Assembly (NCBI RefSeq): GCF_000420825.1
Contig: NZ_ATVR01000002.1
Span: 165,207 to 229,206, forward strand
Length of the DNA stretch: 64,000 bases
Direction of reading: 5' to 3'
Source of the DNA: Butyrivibrio sp. AE2015
GTDB lineage: Bacteria > Bacillota > Clostridia > Lachnospirales > Lachnospiraceae
Shown here: positions 45,508 to 55,790 of the stretch, piece by piece
Layout: each line of letters starts with the position of its first letter
Position numbering within the stretch: position 1 is the stretch's first letter
Program-made: the position numbers and the translations under genes
The notes under the pieces: generated by a model
Told to the model about the DNA's origin: nothing
Databases searched by the model: none
The model's input: the letters and a program-made list of their open reading frames with translations, nothing else

Positions 45508-48500
45508 TCAAGATACCGATAAGACAAACGTCTTAATTTCAAATGGCTCAATCTCAAATGACAAAAGTTTATTCTGGGCATCGTAGCTAAAGCCATCATG
45601 TATTTCAGTCTTTTTTTCAAGAAGGTCACACTCAGCCACGTCTTTCGGACCAATATCAAAGGCTGTAAACAGGCTTGCTTTAACAGTGTGCTTTTCACCG
45701 TATCCTTCAAATAATCTGATCACTATATCATTTGAGTTCTCAGCCATCTTAACAGCTTCAACGAATACGCCTCTTTCTTCGATGTCAATTACGCCACGCA
45801 TAGCTGCTGCCACTATGTCAGATGGCTGACCGCTTAAAGAGCTCTTGTTCTCAGGAATATAGAAATGACTGTTCTCATTTAACTTTCTAGCCTCCTCTAT
45901 TACTTTGCCTTCTCTGTAATCGCCCTCATGAGGGAAAAGAGAATAGGTAAACTCATGAAGTCCCTGATCTGCGTTAGGGTTCGGGAATATTCCTGACTTG
46001 ATAAGTGTAAGTCTCATAAGTTTTTCTTTTGCATCATAGCCGTATTTGCAGTCATTAAGTACAGCGACACCAAAAGAGCCTTCTTTATCAGAAATATCCA
46101 TCCATTTATGAACACAACACTCAAACTTAGCTCTATCCCAGCTGTTTTCTCTCTTGAGATTTCGTTTCAGATTACCATACTGAGTCTCGCATGTGATCTG
46201 TTCTGAATCCACATCAACAGGGAATGCAGCCTTCAAAAGAGTCTGATGCTCATGCCAATCTATTTTTGTCTCAAAATCTATGCGCTTCGAATCTGCATAG
46301 AAATGGATATTCTGCTGAATTTCAGAGTTTCTGAATGGCCTCTTTATACTAATTACGATTTCTCCCGTTTTATCAACACCGCTCACTGACAACTCGCTTA
46401 TATCTGTAACATCCCATGAAACATTCTCAAAATCTGCATCGATATTCCAGCAGTCGTACTCTTTAGGCTTATCCTCAAAGGCAATCAGTCTGTTCAAAGG
46501 ACTCTGGTTCGTATCTCTAAGCTCTTTTCCACATTTTTTGTCAAAAAGACTTTCTAATTCACCATTGCTGTCCACTACTACTGTATAAAATCTTGTATTT
46601 ATAAAAATCTTTCCATCTTTATTTTCACAAGTAATGTCATTACTTACAGCTTTTTTCTCACCACAAGCAATATCACCGCCTTCAGCATTATCCACACCGC
46701 AGACAAGCTTTGACAGATCAAGTTCCTTTACTGCTTCGTCTATGATATTTTCTGCTCTTCTTTTTATATCAGCATAGTCCACGTCAGAATCCTGATAAAC
46801 TTCTTCTATTGAAGATCCCGGTAAAATATCGTGGAACTGATTGAGCATGATCTTCTTCCAGATATCCTTAATTTCTTTTGCCGGATATGCACTCTTTCCC
46901 TGTAAAAATGCGCATACAGACAAAAGCTCAGCTTCTGCTAAGAGATACTCTGACCTTCTGTTATTCTTTTTGTTCTTTCCTATAGATGTGTAGGTTCCTC
47001 TGTGATATTCAAGATAAAGCTCATCTTTCCAAACTGAAACCTCCCTATCTTCAACCTTCTTTAATAGCTTTTCAAAAAACTCTCCAACTGTTTCCTGCCT
47101 GGTCCTTGGAACTCCTGGAATCCCCATCTCAAGCCTTCTACTCATCTCCAGCATTTCCCAGGTTGGACCGCCGCCTCCATCTCCATATCCATAGCAGTCA
47201 AGAACTACATCTGTAAGGTCTTTTTCCCTGAAGGCTTCCCATGCTCCCATTACCTGAGATGCATTCTGCCTTCCGTTGTAGGTATAGTTAAGGATCCTGT
47301 CATCCTTTCCTGCTTCCACAGCCTTGTCGTAATCACAGGTTGTGATTATATAGGTAGGGATCACGCTGCCATCGATACCTTCCCAGTTGAAAAGATCATG
47401 TGGCATCCTGTTGGTATCATTCCAGGCAACCTTTGTGGTCATAAAGGCCTTTATTCCGCTCTTTTTAAGGATTTGTGGAAGAGCTGCGCTATAGCCAAAC
47501 ACATCAGGGAGCCACAAAACCTTGCTGTCTACACCAAACTCCTCTTTAAAATACTCTTTTCCATAAAGGATCTGCCTGACCAGAGACTCACCTGAAGTCA
47601 GGTTACAGTCTGCCTCAAGCCACATTGCACCTTCGGGTTCAAAGCGGCCTTCCTTAACTTTCTCTTTTATCTCCTCAAAGAGCTCTGGCTCTTCTTCCTT
47701 CACAAACTCATACATCTGTGGAGTACTAGCCATGAAAAGATATTCCGGATACTTTTTCATAAGTTCCATAACAGTTGAGTAGCTGCGAATGACCTTTTCT
47801 CTTGTCTGACGAATTCTCCACTTCCAGGCAACATCTATGTGAGTATGTCCAACACTTGCCACCGTAACCGGCAGATAATCTTTGCCATATAGGTTTTTCC
47901 TTAGGAAATCTGCGGCTTCTGCGAGTTTTCCACAATTGTTGGTAAGTGGATTTTTATTATCCACGTTTTCCACGTCTATTAATCCACACGCTGTGGATAG
48001 TCCCTCAAGTATGATTTTCACGGAGTTTTGCACATCCGTGGATATCTTTGTGGATAACTCATCGAGAATCTCATCAGAGATTTCCACATTTTTATTCTGC
48101 TCTTCAAAGGCTCCTGCGGTTGTATCAAGCACAGATTCGCGCTTTGAGGAAGGAATCCCAAGCATGGCCTGCATGGCTTCAAATGGGACTTTCAGGTCAA
48201 AATAGAGCTTCTGAACAGCCTCATTTCTGGCAGCAATTGTCATCTTCAGATAGTTCTCATTTTTATCAAGATTTGAATAGGCATATATCCTGATATCCAC
48301 AGTCCTATCTTTTCCACAATCCCAATCTTCTTTATCAAAGATAGTAATGCTGTTGTGGTTCATATCCATTCCGCAACGTCTTTTACCATTTATGTATACC
48401 AGCATCTGTGGATTGTTTGTATTCCATATGTCTTCAGCCCCTGTGGATAAAAAGAGAAGAACCTCTTTTCCTCTATAAATCTCAGGTATTTCCACTGCCA

Positions 48501-48729
48501 CATGAAAACAGTAGTGAGTATCCGTCTCTCCCCAGGAAGCTCCATGTTCAAATCTCTCCCATATTGAAGTGTCTTCTAAAACTGTTTCCCTGCTGCCATA
48601 AGGAACTTCTTTTATCCTGATCCCATCTTCGGTCATCAGCTCATCTACTGGTCTGACATCTTCCCAAAGACTATTCTCCAACATTTCTATTGTGTCTTTT
48701 ATCTTGTTATATTTTTCTGCTTTACCCAT
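45508..48729 (-). CDS. Alpha-mannosidase, GH38
   Basis: GH38 enzymes remove alpha-linked mannose from glycans. The 1073-residue protein has the zinc and active-site motif HTHIDVAW at 295-302, the nucleophile region WLPDVFGYSAALPQIL (about 405-420), a mid helical domain and a long beta-sandwich C-terminus. No signal peptide is present, so it acts inside the cell, probably on imported oligosaccharides. The N-terminal 280 residues form the usual accessory beta domain. ATG follows AGGGG. Divergent from the GPH symporter gene, which may import its substrate. Confidence 0.96.
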   Translation of the reverse strand: MGKAEKYNKIKDTIEMLENSLWEDVRPVDELMTEDGIRIKEVPYGSRETVLEDTSIWERFEHGASWGETDTHYCFHVAVEIPEIYRGKEVLLFLSTGAEDIWNTNNPQMLVYINGKRRCGMDMNHNSITIFDKEDWDCGKDRTVDIRIYAYSNLDKNENYLKMTIAARNEAVQKLYFDLKVPFEAMQAMLGIPSSKRESVLDTTAGAFEEQNKNVEISDEILDELSTKISTDVQNSVKIILEGLSTACGLIDVENVDNKNPLTNNCGKLAEAADFLRKNLYGKDYLPVTVASVGHTHIDVAWKWRIRQTREKVIRSYSTVMELMKKYPEYLFMASTPQMYEFVKEEEPELFEEIKEKVKEGRFEPEGAMWLEADCNLTSGESLVRQILYGKEYFKEEFGVDSKVLWLPDVFGYSAALPQILKKSGIKAFMTTKVAWNDTNRMPHDLFNWEGIDGSVIPTYIITTCDYDKAVEAGKDDRILNYTYNGRQNASQVMGAWEAFREKDLTDVVLDCYGYGDGGGGPTWEMLEMSRRLEMGIPGVPRTRQETVGEFFEKLLKKVEDREVSVWKDELYLEYHRGTYTSIGKNKKNNRRSEYLLAEAELLSVCAFLQGKSAYPAKEIKDIWKKIMLNQFHDILPGSSIEEVYQDSDVDYADIKRRAENIIDEAVKELDLSKLVCGVDNAEGGDIACGEKKAVSNDITCENKDGKIFINTRFYTVVVDSNGELESLFDKKCGKELRDTNQSPLNRLIAFEDKPKEYDCWNIDADFENVSWDVTDISELSVSGVDKTGEIVISIKRPFRNSEIQQNIHFYADSKRIDFETKIDWHEHQTLLKAAFPVDVDSEQITCETQYGNLKRNLKRENSWDRAKFECCVHKWMDISDKEGSFGVAVLNDCKYGYDAKEKLMRLTLIKSGIFPNPNADQGLHEFTYSLFPHEGDYREGKVIEEARKLNENSHFYIPENKSSLSGQPSDIVAAAMRGVIDIEERGVFVEAVKMAENSNDIVIRLFEGYGEKHTVKASLFTAFDIGPKDVAECDLLEKKTEIHDGFSYDAQNKLLSFEIEPFEIKTFVLSVS

Positions 48730-48929
48730 TTTTTAACCCCTGTTTTAAGCAATGTTTATAATACTTAATGTAGCATACACGCTATTACTAATAAATACCT
48801 ATAAATATTTGAATCACTGAAAAAGAATACAGTTCCGTCTTTACCCTGTGCTCAATAATCGCCTCCCCCCTTACAATTTTACTTACTTTTTCTGCAATTT
48901 ATATCTCACAATTGGAAACCAGTTTGCGT

Positions 48930-48935
48930 TATAAT
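48930..48935 (+). promoter_or_regulatory. -10 box of the GPH symporter gene
   Basis: A perfect TATAAT lies about 33 bp before the start. No -35 resembles TTGACA at 16-18 bp, so an activator may be needed. In the rest of the 238-bp divergent gap (48730-48967) no further site was clear. Confidence 0.45.
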
Positions 48936-48967
48936 AGTTTCATAAACTTCGAAAGGACGCTTACATT

Positions 48968-50335
48968 ATGAGACAGCTAAAACCTATTACTAACAAACTT
49001 TTGTGGATCTTTGCATTGGGGCAGTTTGGATGGAGTCTTTTATCCGGAATCGTATCTAACTGGATGGTGTACTACTACACCGGAAGTCCCGATGCTCAGA
49101 ATCCAAACACCGGTCTCTTTGCATCAGGCATAACTCAGGAACCGATTCTTTTTAAATTAACATTATTTGGTCTTGTTCTTGCTGCGGGAAGAATATTTGA
49201 CGCCATTACAGATCCTCTGATCGCAGGATGGTCCGACAGATGCTCCAACAAAAAAGGCCGTCGAATCCCATTTTTACGCACAATGGCAATTCCATTTTCT
49301 CTTTGTACAATTGGACTTTTTGCGCTTCCTCAGACATCATTAATTGCAGCTAACGACGTTATCCTTTTTGTTCTGCTCATGGTCTTTTACCTCTTCATGA
49401 CCATGTTCTGCACTCCATACAACGCTCTTATTGCAGAGCTTGGTGATACACAGCAGCACAGGATCAACGTTTCAACTTATATTTCATTTACTTTTATTGT
49501 TGGTCAGAGTATTTCGTTCCTGCTTCCAAACCTTGCAGGTGCACTTACCGGGGTAGCCGGACAAAAAGGTGCTATTCGCCTGTCAGTTGCTATAATGTCT
49601 GCAATTGCATGCATAGCAATGCTCATCCCTGCCTTTTATATTAACGAAAAAGACTACATCGACAGCACGCCAAGTGATACCAAGCCATTTAAATCTCTTG
49701 CCCAGACCTTTTCAAATGTTCAGTTCCGTCACTTTGTATATAGCGATGTTATCTATTTCTTTGCACTGACTCTTTTCCAGACAGGACTTGCCTTCTATGA
49801 GACCAAGCTTATGGAGATTGAGGATACCTGGACCTTTGTTTTAACTGCTACAATGACAGCCATAAGTGTTATGCTCTATCCTCTGGTAAACCTTCTTGCC
49901 AAGAAGATTGGTAAAAAGACACTTATCATCATCGGATTTTTCGCATACTGCTGCGTATTTGCTATAACAGTATTCTGCGGAAAAGGTCTTCATTGGGGAT
50001 TCATCATCGCTGTAACAGCAGCGATCCCTATGGCTATCCTCGGAATTCTTCCTCAGGCCTGCGTTGCCGATGTTGCTGAACTTACAAGACTTGAAACAGG
50101 TGAAGACAGAAGCGGCATGTTCTTTGCAGCAAGAACTTTTGCCTTTAAGATGGGACAGGCGCTTGCAATGGTAATCTTCACATCAGTCACTGTTTCACAG
50201 ACCAAACAGAGCTACCGTTTAACAGCACTAGTTGCATTTATCTGCTGCTTTATCGGAGCCTGCATCTTCTTTACTTTTAATGAAAAACAGATTCTTGGAA
50301 AGATAAAAGAACTTAAAGGAAGCGATGAGATCTGA
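48968..50335 (+). CDS. GPH-family sugar:cation symporter
   Basis: A 455-residue major-facilitator protein of the glycoside-pentoside-hexuronide family, with about twelve membrane helices. The family markers are GRIFDAITDPLIAGWSDR (about 77-94), with the conserved aspartates, and KKGRRIPFL just after. The C-terminal half shows a second set (LARTFAFKMGQALA). The cargo is not readable; pairing with a divergent GH38 enzyme makes a mannoside likely. ATG follows AAAGGA. It is monocistronic. Confidence 0.92.
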   Translation: MRQLKPITNKLLWIFALGQFGWSLLSGIVSNWMVYYYTGSPDAQNPNTGLFASGITQEPILFKLTLFGLVLAAGRIFDAITDPLIAGWSDRCSNKKGRRIPFLRTMAIPFSLCTIGLFALPQTSLIAANDVILFVLLMVFYLFMTMFCTPYNALIAELGDTQQHRINVSTYISFTFIVGQSISFLLPNLAGALTGVAGQKGAIRLSVAIMSAIACIAMLIPAFYINEKDYIDSTPSDTKPFKSLAQTFSNVQFRHFVYSDVIYFFALTLFQTGLAFYETKLMEIEDTWTFVLTATMTAISVMLYPLVNLLAKKIGKKTLIIIGFFAYCCVFAITVFCGKGLHWGFIIAVTAAIPMAILGILPQACVADVAELTRLETGEDRSGMFFAARTFAFKMGQALAMVIFTSVTVSQTKQSYRLTALVAFICCFIGACIFFTFNEKQILGKIKELKGSDEI

Positions 50336-50389
50336 TCAAATCAGTTGAGAATTTATAAAATAAAAAAATCAAGCGAAATATTTCTAGCT

Positions 50390-50426
50390 GAAAAAGCTGC
50401 TCAGTAAAACACTGGGCAGCTTTTTC
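50390..50426. terminator. Terminator between converging genes
   Basis: GAAAAAGCTGC-T-CAGT and ACTG-G-GCAGCTTTTTC form a 16-pair stem with a T-G pair around AAAAC. It has a TTTTT at the end of the right arm and AAAAA at the start of the left arm, so it can serve the symporter gene on the plus strand and the converging PNPOx-like gene. Confidence 0.85.
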
Positions 50427-50444
50427 ACGTTATGAGGAGTTTAT

Positions 50445-50837
50445 TTAGAACTTAACAACTTCAGGCTCACTAGTAAATGAGCTGAATGTTGCAGTTGCAT
50501 TCTTGAGATAGAATACTTCTGTGTTTCCATCATCTGCTTTGTACATGTTCTGAAGTGATGGATACGCATCAAGCATAGACTGACGAGCTTCAACTCTGTC
50601 ATCCTCTACGAGCTCACCTGCTACACGAAGCCATTCTCCGCCTTTGAAAGCACAAATCTCAACCTTAGGATTAGCATGTATTTGCTTTGATACATCCTTT
50701 ACTTTTCCTGTCTGAATATAGAGCTTACCTTCGAAAATGTGGGCTGTTCCAAAAGGTCTTACTCTTGGCTGATCACCCTCTACTGTAGCAAGATAATATG
50801 TTCCTGCATCTTTAAGAAACTGTGCAACTCTCTCCAT
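50445..50837 (-). CDS. Pyridoxamine 5'-phosphate oxidase-like (split-barrel flavin) protein
   Basis: A 130-residue protein of the PNPOx-like split barrel. The start MERVAQFLKDAGTYYLATVEGDQPRVRPFG is typical of this family, as are KVEICAF and the WLRVAGELV strand. Such proteins bind FMN or related flavins and their reactions vary; no specific function can be given. ATG at 50837 is nine bases after GGAG; earlier ATGs overlap that site. Single gene between a symporter and an unknown protein. Confidence 0.85.
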   Translation of the reverse strand: MERVAQFLKDAGTYYLATVEGDQPRVRPFGTAHIFEGKLYIQTGKVKDVSKQIHANPKVEICAFKGGEWLRVAGELVEDDRVEARQSMLDAYPSLQNMYKADDGNTEVFYLKNATATFSSFTSEPEVVKF

Positions 50838-50933
50838 CTTTTTCATCTCCTTTATATTAATTGTAGCAATCATGGTTACGTTTTATATAATTATATTGCG
50901 CGCAATCTCGAAAGGCAACATCTTATTTTCTCA

Positions 50934-51659
50934 TTAACCAAGTATAGTTTTTAGCTGGTCTTTAATAAATATTGGAATCTGCTCTGCCAGCTCATCCCAA
51001 GGCATGTAGTCTGTTTCAGGAATTGAAACTTCCTCAAATTCCATTGACGGTTCAAATGAAAAATGCTCTCTTATATACTTAACAACCTTCTCATTTTCCT
51101 CATCCGTTATATGAATATCCTTAAGGTATCTTTCCGGCGCATCCAGTCCATGAATGCCCGCAAGCCTACCACAACTCTCAGAAAGTTCTGTGTATAGATA
51201 CATCACCTTTGGACTGCAGAGCATCGCATGCTTCCCCGGCTGAGAGTACATTATCAGCCTGCTGCCCTTTGGATAAACTATCTCAGCGCTATTGCCTCTC
51301 TTTATAAAAAACTCTTCACCCAACGCATCCTTTTTATTAAAAGAAGTAAGCTCAGGAACCAGGGCATTCAAAAATCTTCCGTGGTAACTCCCTTCAGCTC
51401 CTACGATGTTGTCATAATCATCAATATATATCCAGATATGCTCAAGGTCATATAAATGCTGAATATCATAATCCAGGTAATACGCGTATTCTATAACTTT
51501 TACTGCCCCTTTGAAATTTTCAAAATCAAAGGTCCTGTTAAAAGACTTACTTCTAGCCCCATTTTCATTATATATTTCATAGCCCACCTTCTTTATCTTT
51601 ATTGGCTCTTTAATATCCATAAAGATAATCGGTGCATAGTCCAAGAAAGTATTACTCAT
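50934..51659 (-). CDS. Conserved-looking protein of unknown function
   Basis: A 241-residue soluble protein with no signal peptide or membrane segment. The stretch LEHIWIYIDDYDNIVGAEGSYHG (about 71-93), aromatic and acidic, followed by a histidine-containing VMYLYTELS region, is the most distinctive part. I do not recognise the family with confidence. It ends with a helical acidic tail. No partner gene is evident: pckA lies upstream with its own terminator. Confidence 0.7.
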   Translation of the reverse strand: MSNTFLDYAPIIFMDIKEPIKIKKVGYEIYNENGARSKSFNRTFDFENFKGAVKVIEYAYYLDYDIQHLYDLEHIWIYIDDYDNIVGAEGSYHGRFLNALVPELTSFNKKDALGEEFFIKRGNSAEIVYPKGSRLIMYSQPGKHAMLCSPKVMYLYTELSESCGRLAGIHGLDAPERYLKDIHITDEENEKVVKYIREHFSFEPSMEFEEVSIPETDYMPWDELAEQIPIFIKDQLKTILG

Positions 51660-51680
51660 CTTCTCATCTCTCTTCTTTGC

Positions 51681-51712
51681 AAAAAAGAGATGGTCAAAAA
51701 GACCATCTCTTT
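51681..51712 (-). terminator. Terminator of pckA
   Basis: AAAGAGATGGTC, loop TTTTT and GACCATCTCTTT form a perfect 12-pair stem, and the minus strand continues with a T-run. Strong intrinsic terminator just after the pckA stop. Confidence 0.92.
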
Positions 51713-51737
51713 AGCTAATCTATTTGTGTTCGTTAGA

Positions 51738-53351
51738 TCAAAGCTGAGGACCAGCTGATACAAGTGCCTTACCAGCATCGTTGCCTGTGTACTTAACGAA
51801 GTTCTTCTGGAATCTTGCAGCAAGATCCTTTGCCTTCTCTTCCCACTCAGAAGCGTTAGCATATGTATCTCTAGGATCAAGGATAGCTGGATCAACTCCT
51901 GGAAGAGATGTAGGTACTTCGAAATCGAAGTAAGGAATCTTCTTTGTCTCAGCCTTAAGAACGTCTCCGCTAAGGATTGCATCGATGATTCCACGAGTAT
52001 CCTTAATAGAAATTCTCTTGCCTGTTCCGTTCCAACCTGTGTTTACAAGGTAAGCCTTAGCTCCGCTCTTCTGCATCTTCTTAACAAGTTCCTGAGCGTA
52101 CTTTGTAGGATGAAGCTCAAGGAATGCCTGTCCGAAGCAAGCTGAGAATGTAGGTGTAGGCTCTGTGATTCCTCTCTCTGTTCCAGCAAGCTTAGCTGTG
52201 AAGCCTGAAAGGAAGTAGTACTGTGTCTGCTCAGGTGTAAGGATTGATACTGGAGGAAGTACTCCAAAAGCATCTGCTGAAAGGAAGATTACGTTATCAG
52301 CATCAGGACCAGCTGAAACCTTATTTACCTTCTGAGCAATCTTATCGATGAAGTCGATAGGATATGATACACGAGTATTTTCTGTAACGCTCTTATCATC
52401 AAAATCAATCTTGCCGTTAGCATCTACTGTTACGTTCTCAAGAAGAGCATTTCTCTTGATTGCATTGTAGATATCAGGCTCAGACTCTTTATCAAGGCCG
52501 ATAACCTTAGCATAGCAACCACCTTCAAGGTTGAATACGCCGTTGTCATCCCAGCCGTGCTCGTCATCACCGATGAGGAGTCTCTTAGGATCTGTTGAAA
52601 GTGTTGTCTTACCTGTTCCTGAAAGACCGAAGAAGATTGCTGTGTGCTTTCCATCCATATCTGTGTTAGCTGAGCAGTGCATAGAAGCGATGCCCTGAAG
52701 TGGAAGGAAGTAGTTCTGCATTGAGAACAGACCCTTCTTCATCTCTCCGCCGTACCATGTATTAAGGATAACCTGCTCTTTGCTTGTTACGTTGAAAAGA
52801 ACTGCTGTCTCAGAGTTAAGTCCGAGTTCCTTATAGTTCTCAACCTTAGCCTTAGAAGCGTTGTAAACAACGAAATCAGGCTTGAAGTTTGCCTGCTCTT
52901 CTTCTGTAGGACGGATGAACATGTTCTTTACAAAGTGTGCCTGCCAAGCTACTTCCATGATGAAACGAACAGCAAGACGTGTTCCTTCATTAGCTCCGCA
53001 GAAACCATCTACTACATAAAGCTTCTTGTTTGAAAGCTCTTCTACAGCGAGCTTTTTGCAAGCGTCCCAAGCTGCCTGAGATGCTCTGTGGTTATCGTTA
53101 GGATATTCCTCAGATGTCCACCATACTGTGTCCTTAGACTTCTCATCTTCTACAATGAACTTATCTTTTGGAGAACGGCCTGTATAAATACCTGTCATTA
53201 CGTTTACAGCGCCAAGCTCTGTTTCCTGACCCTTGTCAAAGCCCTCAAGGCTAGGATCTGTCTCATCAGCAAAAAGCTGCTCGTATGATGGATTGTAAAC
53301 GACTTCTTTTACTCCTGTGATGCCATACTGGCTTAAATCGATGTTTGCCAT
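51738..53351 (-). CDS. pckA: Phosphoenolpyruvate carboxykinase (ATP)
   Basis: PckA interconverts oxaloacetate and PEP. In rumen anaerobes it often runs towards oxaloacetate, fixing CO2 and making ATP. The 537-residue protein is full length, with the kinase-1a loop [11 protein letters not shown], kinase-2 region [12 protein letters not shown] and the GRSPKDKF stretch near the N-terminus. ATG at 53351 follows GAGGATAGC; a longer frame from 53429 is leader. Monocistronic, with its own promoter and a strong terminator. Confidence 0.97.
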   Translation of the reverse strand: MANIDLSQYGITGVKEVVYNPSYEQLFADETDPSLEGFDKGQETELGAVNVMTGIYTGRSPKDKFIVEDEKSKDTVWWTSEEYPNDNHRASQAAWDACKKLAVEELSNKKLYVVDGFCGANEGTRLAVRFIMEVAWQAHFVKNMFIRPTEEEQANFKPDFVVYNASKAKVENYKELGLNSETAVLFNVTSKEQVILNTWYGGEMKKGLFSMQNYFLPLQGIASMHCSANTDMDGKHTAIFFGLSGTGKTTLSTDPKRLLIGDDEHGWDDNGVFNLEGGCYAKVIGLDKESEPDIYNAIKRNALLENVTVDANGKIDFDDKSVTENTRVSYPIDFIDKIAQKVNKVSAGPDADNVIFLSADAFGVLPPVSILTPEQTQYYFLSGFTAKLAGTERGITEPTPTFSACFGQAFLELHPTKYAQELVKKMQKSGAKAYLVNTGWNGTGKRISIKDTRGIIDAILSGDVLKAETKKIPYFDFEVPTSLPGVDPAILDPRDTYANASEWEEKAKDLAARFQKNFVKYTGNDAGKALVSAGPQL

Positions 53352-53435
53352 TTTGCTATCCTCTTTTCTTATAATAATTGTTTTTACGGACAAATTAATA
53401 AAATAATCTGATAACCCGTAGTTGCACATAGTAAA

Positions 53436-53491
53436 TATCGGAAAATTACGCCCGATACTACTTTTATACTACAAAGTCAAAGTTTTAACAA
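53436..53491 (-). promoter_or_regulatory. Promoter and early-transcript inverted repeat of pckA
   Basis: On the minus strand TTGTTA (53486-53491), a 17-bp spacer and TATAAA (53463-53468) form a promoter. Just after the expected start, TATCGG...CCGATA (53436-53457, 10-bp centre) is an inverted repeat that could be an operator or a 5' hairpin. Confidence 0.55.
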
Positions 53492-53518
53492 GTTTTTTAA
53501 TGCAAAATATCTATAAAA

Positions 53519-54829
53519 TTACTGTAAATAATTGTCAATTTCAAAGCACAATACGGAATGTGGTTTAAGCTTAAACTTCTCGCCATTTGACAGCTCTTTT
53601 GCCACATTGCTCCACATCTCTACAGCCTGATATCTCTTCCTTGGAGAAAGACCTATATCCTTAAGCTTTAATTTGACTTTCTTCTCTTCCTCGCTGATGT
53701 TGAAAAGAGCAAGATAAAGCTTTCCGTCCTTTGTTACACTTCTCCAGATAACAAAGTCGTCTTTTCGCAGGATCTGTCTGGCTTTTCTGCCATTCTTATG
53801 CATATTCATAATTCTCTCGTTAGTGAGAAGGCTGTCGGTAAACTCATCGTTATCCCTAAGCTCTCCGCCAAACATAAGTGGAGATCTGAATATGCACCAA
53901 AGAGTCATAAGTATCTTTTGCTCATCGTGTGAGAAGTGAGTATAATGCCCCTTTTCACTGCCTTCCTGATTGCAAACACATACGTGTCCTAACGGAAGCA
54001 TATCGCAATCCGGCCAGTGGTCCTTGCAGCCAACACCCTGCCATGCATAGCATCTTTCAAACATTCCGTAGAGATATTCCCACTTATCCCAGAAATCGTC
54101 CGTCATGCGCCACATATTTGCATTTGCTAAAAGAAAATCCTTCTCCTCAACTTTAGCAGGTCCCGGTGACAGGCTGAGGACTATGTCTCTGCCACAATTT
54201 GCTATTGCATTTTTAATAAGTTCAATTTCAGATAAAACTGCACCCGGAGCCTCAGGAGCATAATTAACTCTTGCTATGTCATCTACTTTTACATAGTCAA
54301 TGCCCCATTCTGCATACATTTTAAAAATAGAGTTGTAGTACTCCTGCGCACCTTTAGCCTTTGCATCGACACCATACATATCTGTATTCCACATGCAAAC
54401 GCTTGAATCATGCGCAATATCCCTTGCAGTAGCATCTGTCCCCAAAAGCTTTGTATTTCTGTGAACAGCCTGCCTTGGTATACCTCTCATAATGTGTATA
54501 CCAAACTTAAGGCCCATATCATGGATCTGATCCGCGATCGGCTTAAATCCTTTACCATCCTTAGCTGACGGAAATCTGTTCACAGCAGGAACAAGCCTTG
54601 AATACTCATCCATTTCAAGTTCTGTGAATTTGTGATACCAGTGAGAATCTGCTGTTGGTTCATACCACTGAATATCGCAGATCACATACTCCCAGCCATA
54701 GTCCTTAAGGTGCTCCGCCATATATCTGGCGTTACCCAAAAGCTGCTCTTCATTTACGCTGGCACCATAGCAATCCCAGCTGTTCCACCCCATTGGTGGC
54801 CTTTTTGCTACATAATGCTTCTCTCCCAT
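53519..54829 (-). CDS. Alpha-galactosidase-like enzyme, GH27
   Basis: A 436-residue GH27 enzyme with the family start PPMGWNSWDCYG (11-22), the nucleophile Asp183 in YVKVDD and the acid-base region WRMTDDFWDKWEY. The family is mainly alpha-galactosidases, with some beta-L-arabinopyranosidases and alpha-N-acetylgalactosaminidases; the sequence does not decide between them. No signal peptide, so intracellular. ATG at 54829 follows GGAGGTTAT. It lies 45 bp after rsmI on the same strand with no terminator between, so read-through from rsmI is possible. Confidence 0.92.
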   Translation of the reverse strand: MGEKHYVAKRPPMGWNSWDCYGASVNEEQLLGNARYMAEHLKDYGWEYVICDIQWYEPTADSHWYHKFTELEMDEYSRLVPAVNRFPSAKDGKGFKPIADQIHDMGLKFGIHIMRGIPRQAVHRNTKLLGTDATARDIAHDSSVCMWNTDMYGVDAKAKGAQEYYNSIFKMYAEWGIDYVKVDDIARVNYAPEAPGAVLSEIELIKNAIANCGRDIVLSLSPGPAKVEEKDFLLANANMWRMTDDFWDKWEYLYGMFERCYAWQGVGCKDHWPDCDMLPLGHVCVCNQEGSEKGHYTHFSHDEQKILMTLWCIFRSPLMFGGELRDNDEFTDSLLTNERIMNMHKNGRKARQILRKDDFVIWRSVTKDGKLYLALFNISEEEKKVKLKLKDIGLSPRKRYQAVEMWSNVAKELSNGEKFKLKPHSVLCFEIDNYLQ

Positions 54830-54874
54830 ATAACCTCCTGATGCCTGACATTACATAATTTAATTATTTATACC

Positions 54875-55720
54875 TTACTTTAACAAAGCCTGATAAATAT
54901 CCCTTTTGCCGACACCCCTGTCAGCTGCTACCTTCTTCATGGCATCCTTATGAGGAACACCCATATCCTCATAATACTTCATGTGATCTTCTATGCTCAT
55001 TTCCTGCCAGGAAAGACGTTTTTCTTCGTCCTGTTCCTTCAGGCTTTTGCCCTCAATGACCAGAACATATTCGCCTCTAGGCTCATTTTTTTCATAAAAA
55101 GAAATTGCTTCTTCTATTGTAGTTGGTGTAACCTCTTCAAATTTCTTGGTAAGCTCTCTGCAAATTGAGATTCTTCTGTTTCCGAGAGTCTCATACAGAT
55201 CATTTAATGCCGCCTTCAAATGATGAGGTGCCTCATAGACTATCATGGTCCTGGACTCATCCTGCAGATCCTCGAGGATTCTTTTCCTGGATTTCTTGTC
55301 ATCAGAAGAGGGCAAGAAACCTTCAAAACAGAATCTTCTGGTGCTGAGACCTGAAAGAGTTAGGGCTGTAATACAAGCCGCAGGTCCAGGCAGCGAAGTT
55401 ACTGTGATTCCTGCCTTGTGGCATTCTGCTACCAAAACCTCGCCCGGGTCTGATATGGCCGGAGTTCCTGCGTCTGTGATCAGCGCAACATTAGTCCCTG
55501 AAAGCATCTTTTCAATAAGCCATTTTGCCTTATCGAATTTATTGTATTCATGATAGCTCGTCATTTCTGTATGTATATCGAAATGATTGAGCAGTTTTAT
55601 GCTGTTTCTTGTGTCCTCCGCAGCAATCAGATCAACGCTCCTTAGCGTCTCTAAAACTCTGAATGTCATATCATCCAGATTACCTATCGGAGTTGCACAT
55701 AAAAATAACTTTCCCTGCAT
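54875..55720 (-). CDS. rsmI: 16S rRNA 2'-O-ribose C1402 methyltransferase
   Basis: RsmI methylates C1402 in the decoding centre of 16S rRNA. The 281-residue tetrapyrrole-methylase-fold protein begins GKLFLCATPIGNLDDMTFRVLETL and has AAEDTRNSIKLL, the S-adenosylmethionine loop TDAGTPAISDPG and the later TRRFCFEGFLP stretch. It ends the conserved yaaR-holB-ricT-trmN6-rsmI order. Confidence 0.95.
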   Translation of the reverse strand: MQGKLFLCATPIGNLDDMTFRVLETLRSVDLIAAEDTRNSIKLLNHFDIHTEMTSYHEYNKFDKAKWLIEKMLSGTNVALITDAGTPAISDPGEVLVAECHKAGITVTSLPGPAACITALTLSGLSTRRFCFEGFLPSSDDKKSRKRILEDLQDESRTMIVYEAPHHLKAALNDLYETLGNRRISICRELTKKFEEVTPTTIEEAISFYEKNEPRGEYVLVIEGKSLKEQDEEKRLSWQEMSIEDHMKYYEDMGVPHKDAMKKVAADRGVGKRDIYQALLK

Positions 55721-55790
55721 CTTATTACCTGTCTAAATTGTTCAATTATGGTTTTACTATTTACCCGCTTGAACCGCCTAAATCCATTGA

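Noticed and set aside
47957..48450. Cluster of DnaA-box-like words (TTATCCAC, TGTGGATAA at 48049 and 48442) suggesting an origin
   Set aside because: All lie within the GH38 coding region, are irregularly spaced and are not next to dnaA, gyrB or an AT-rich unwinding region. They probably reflect the codons used.
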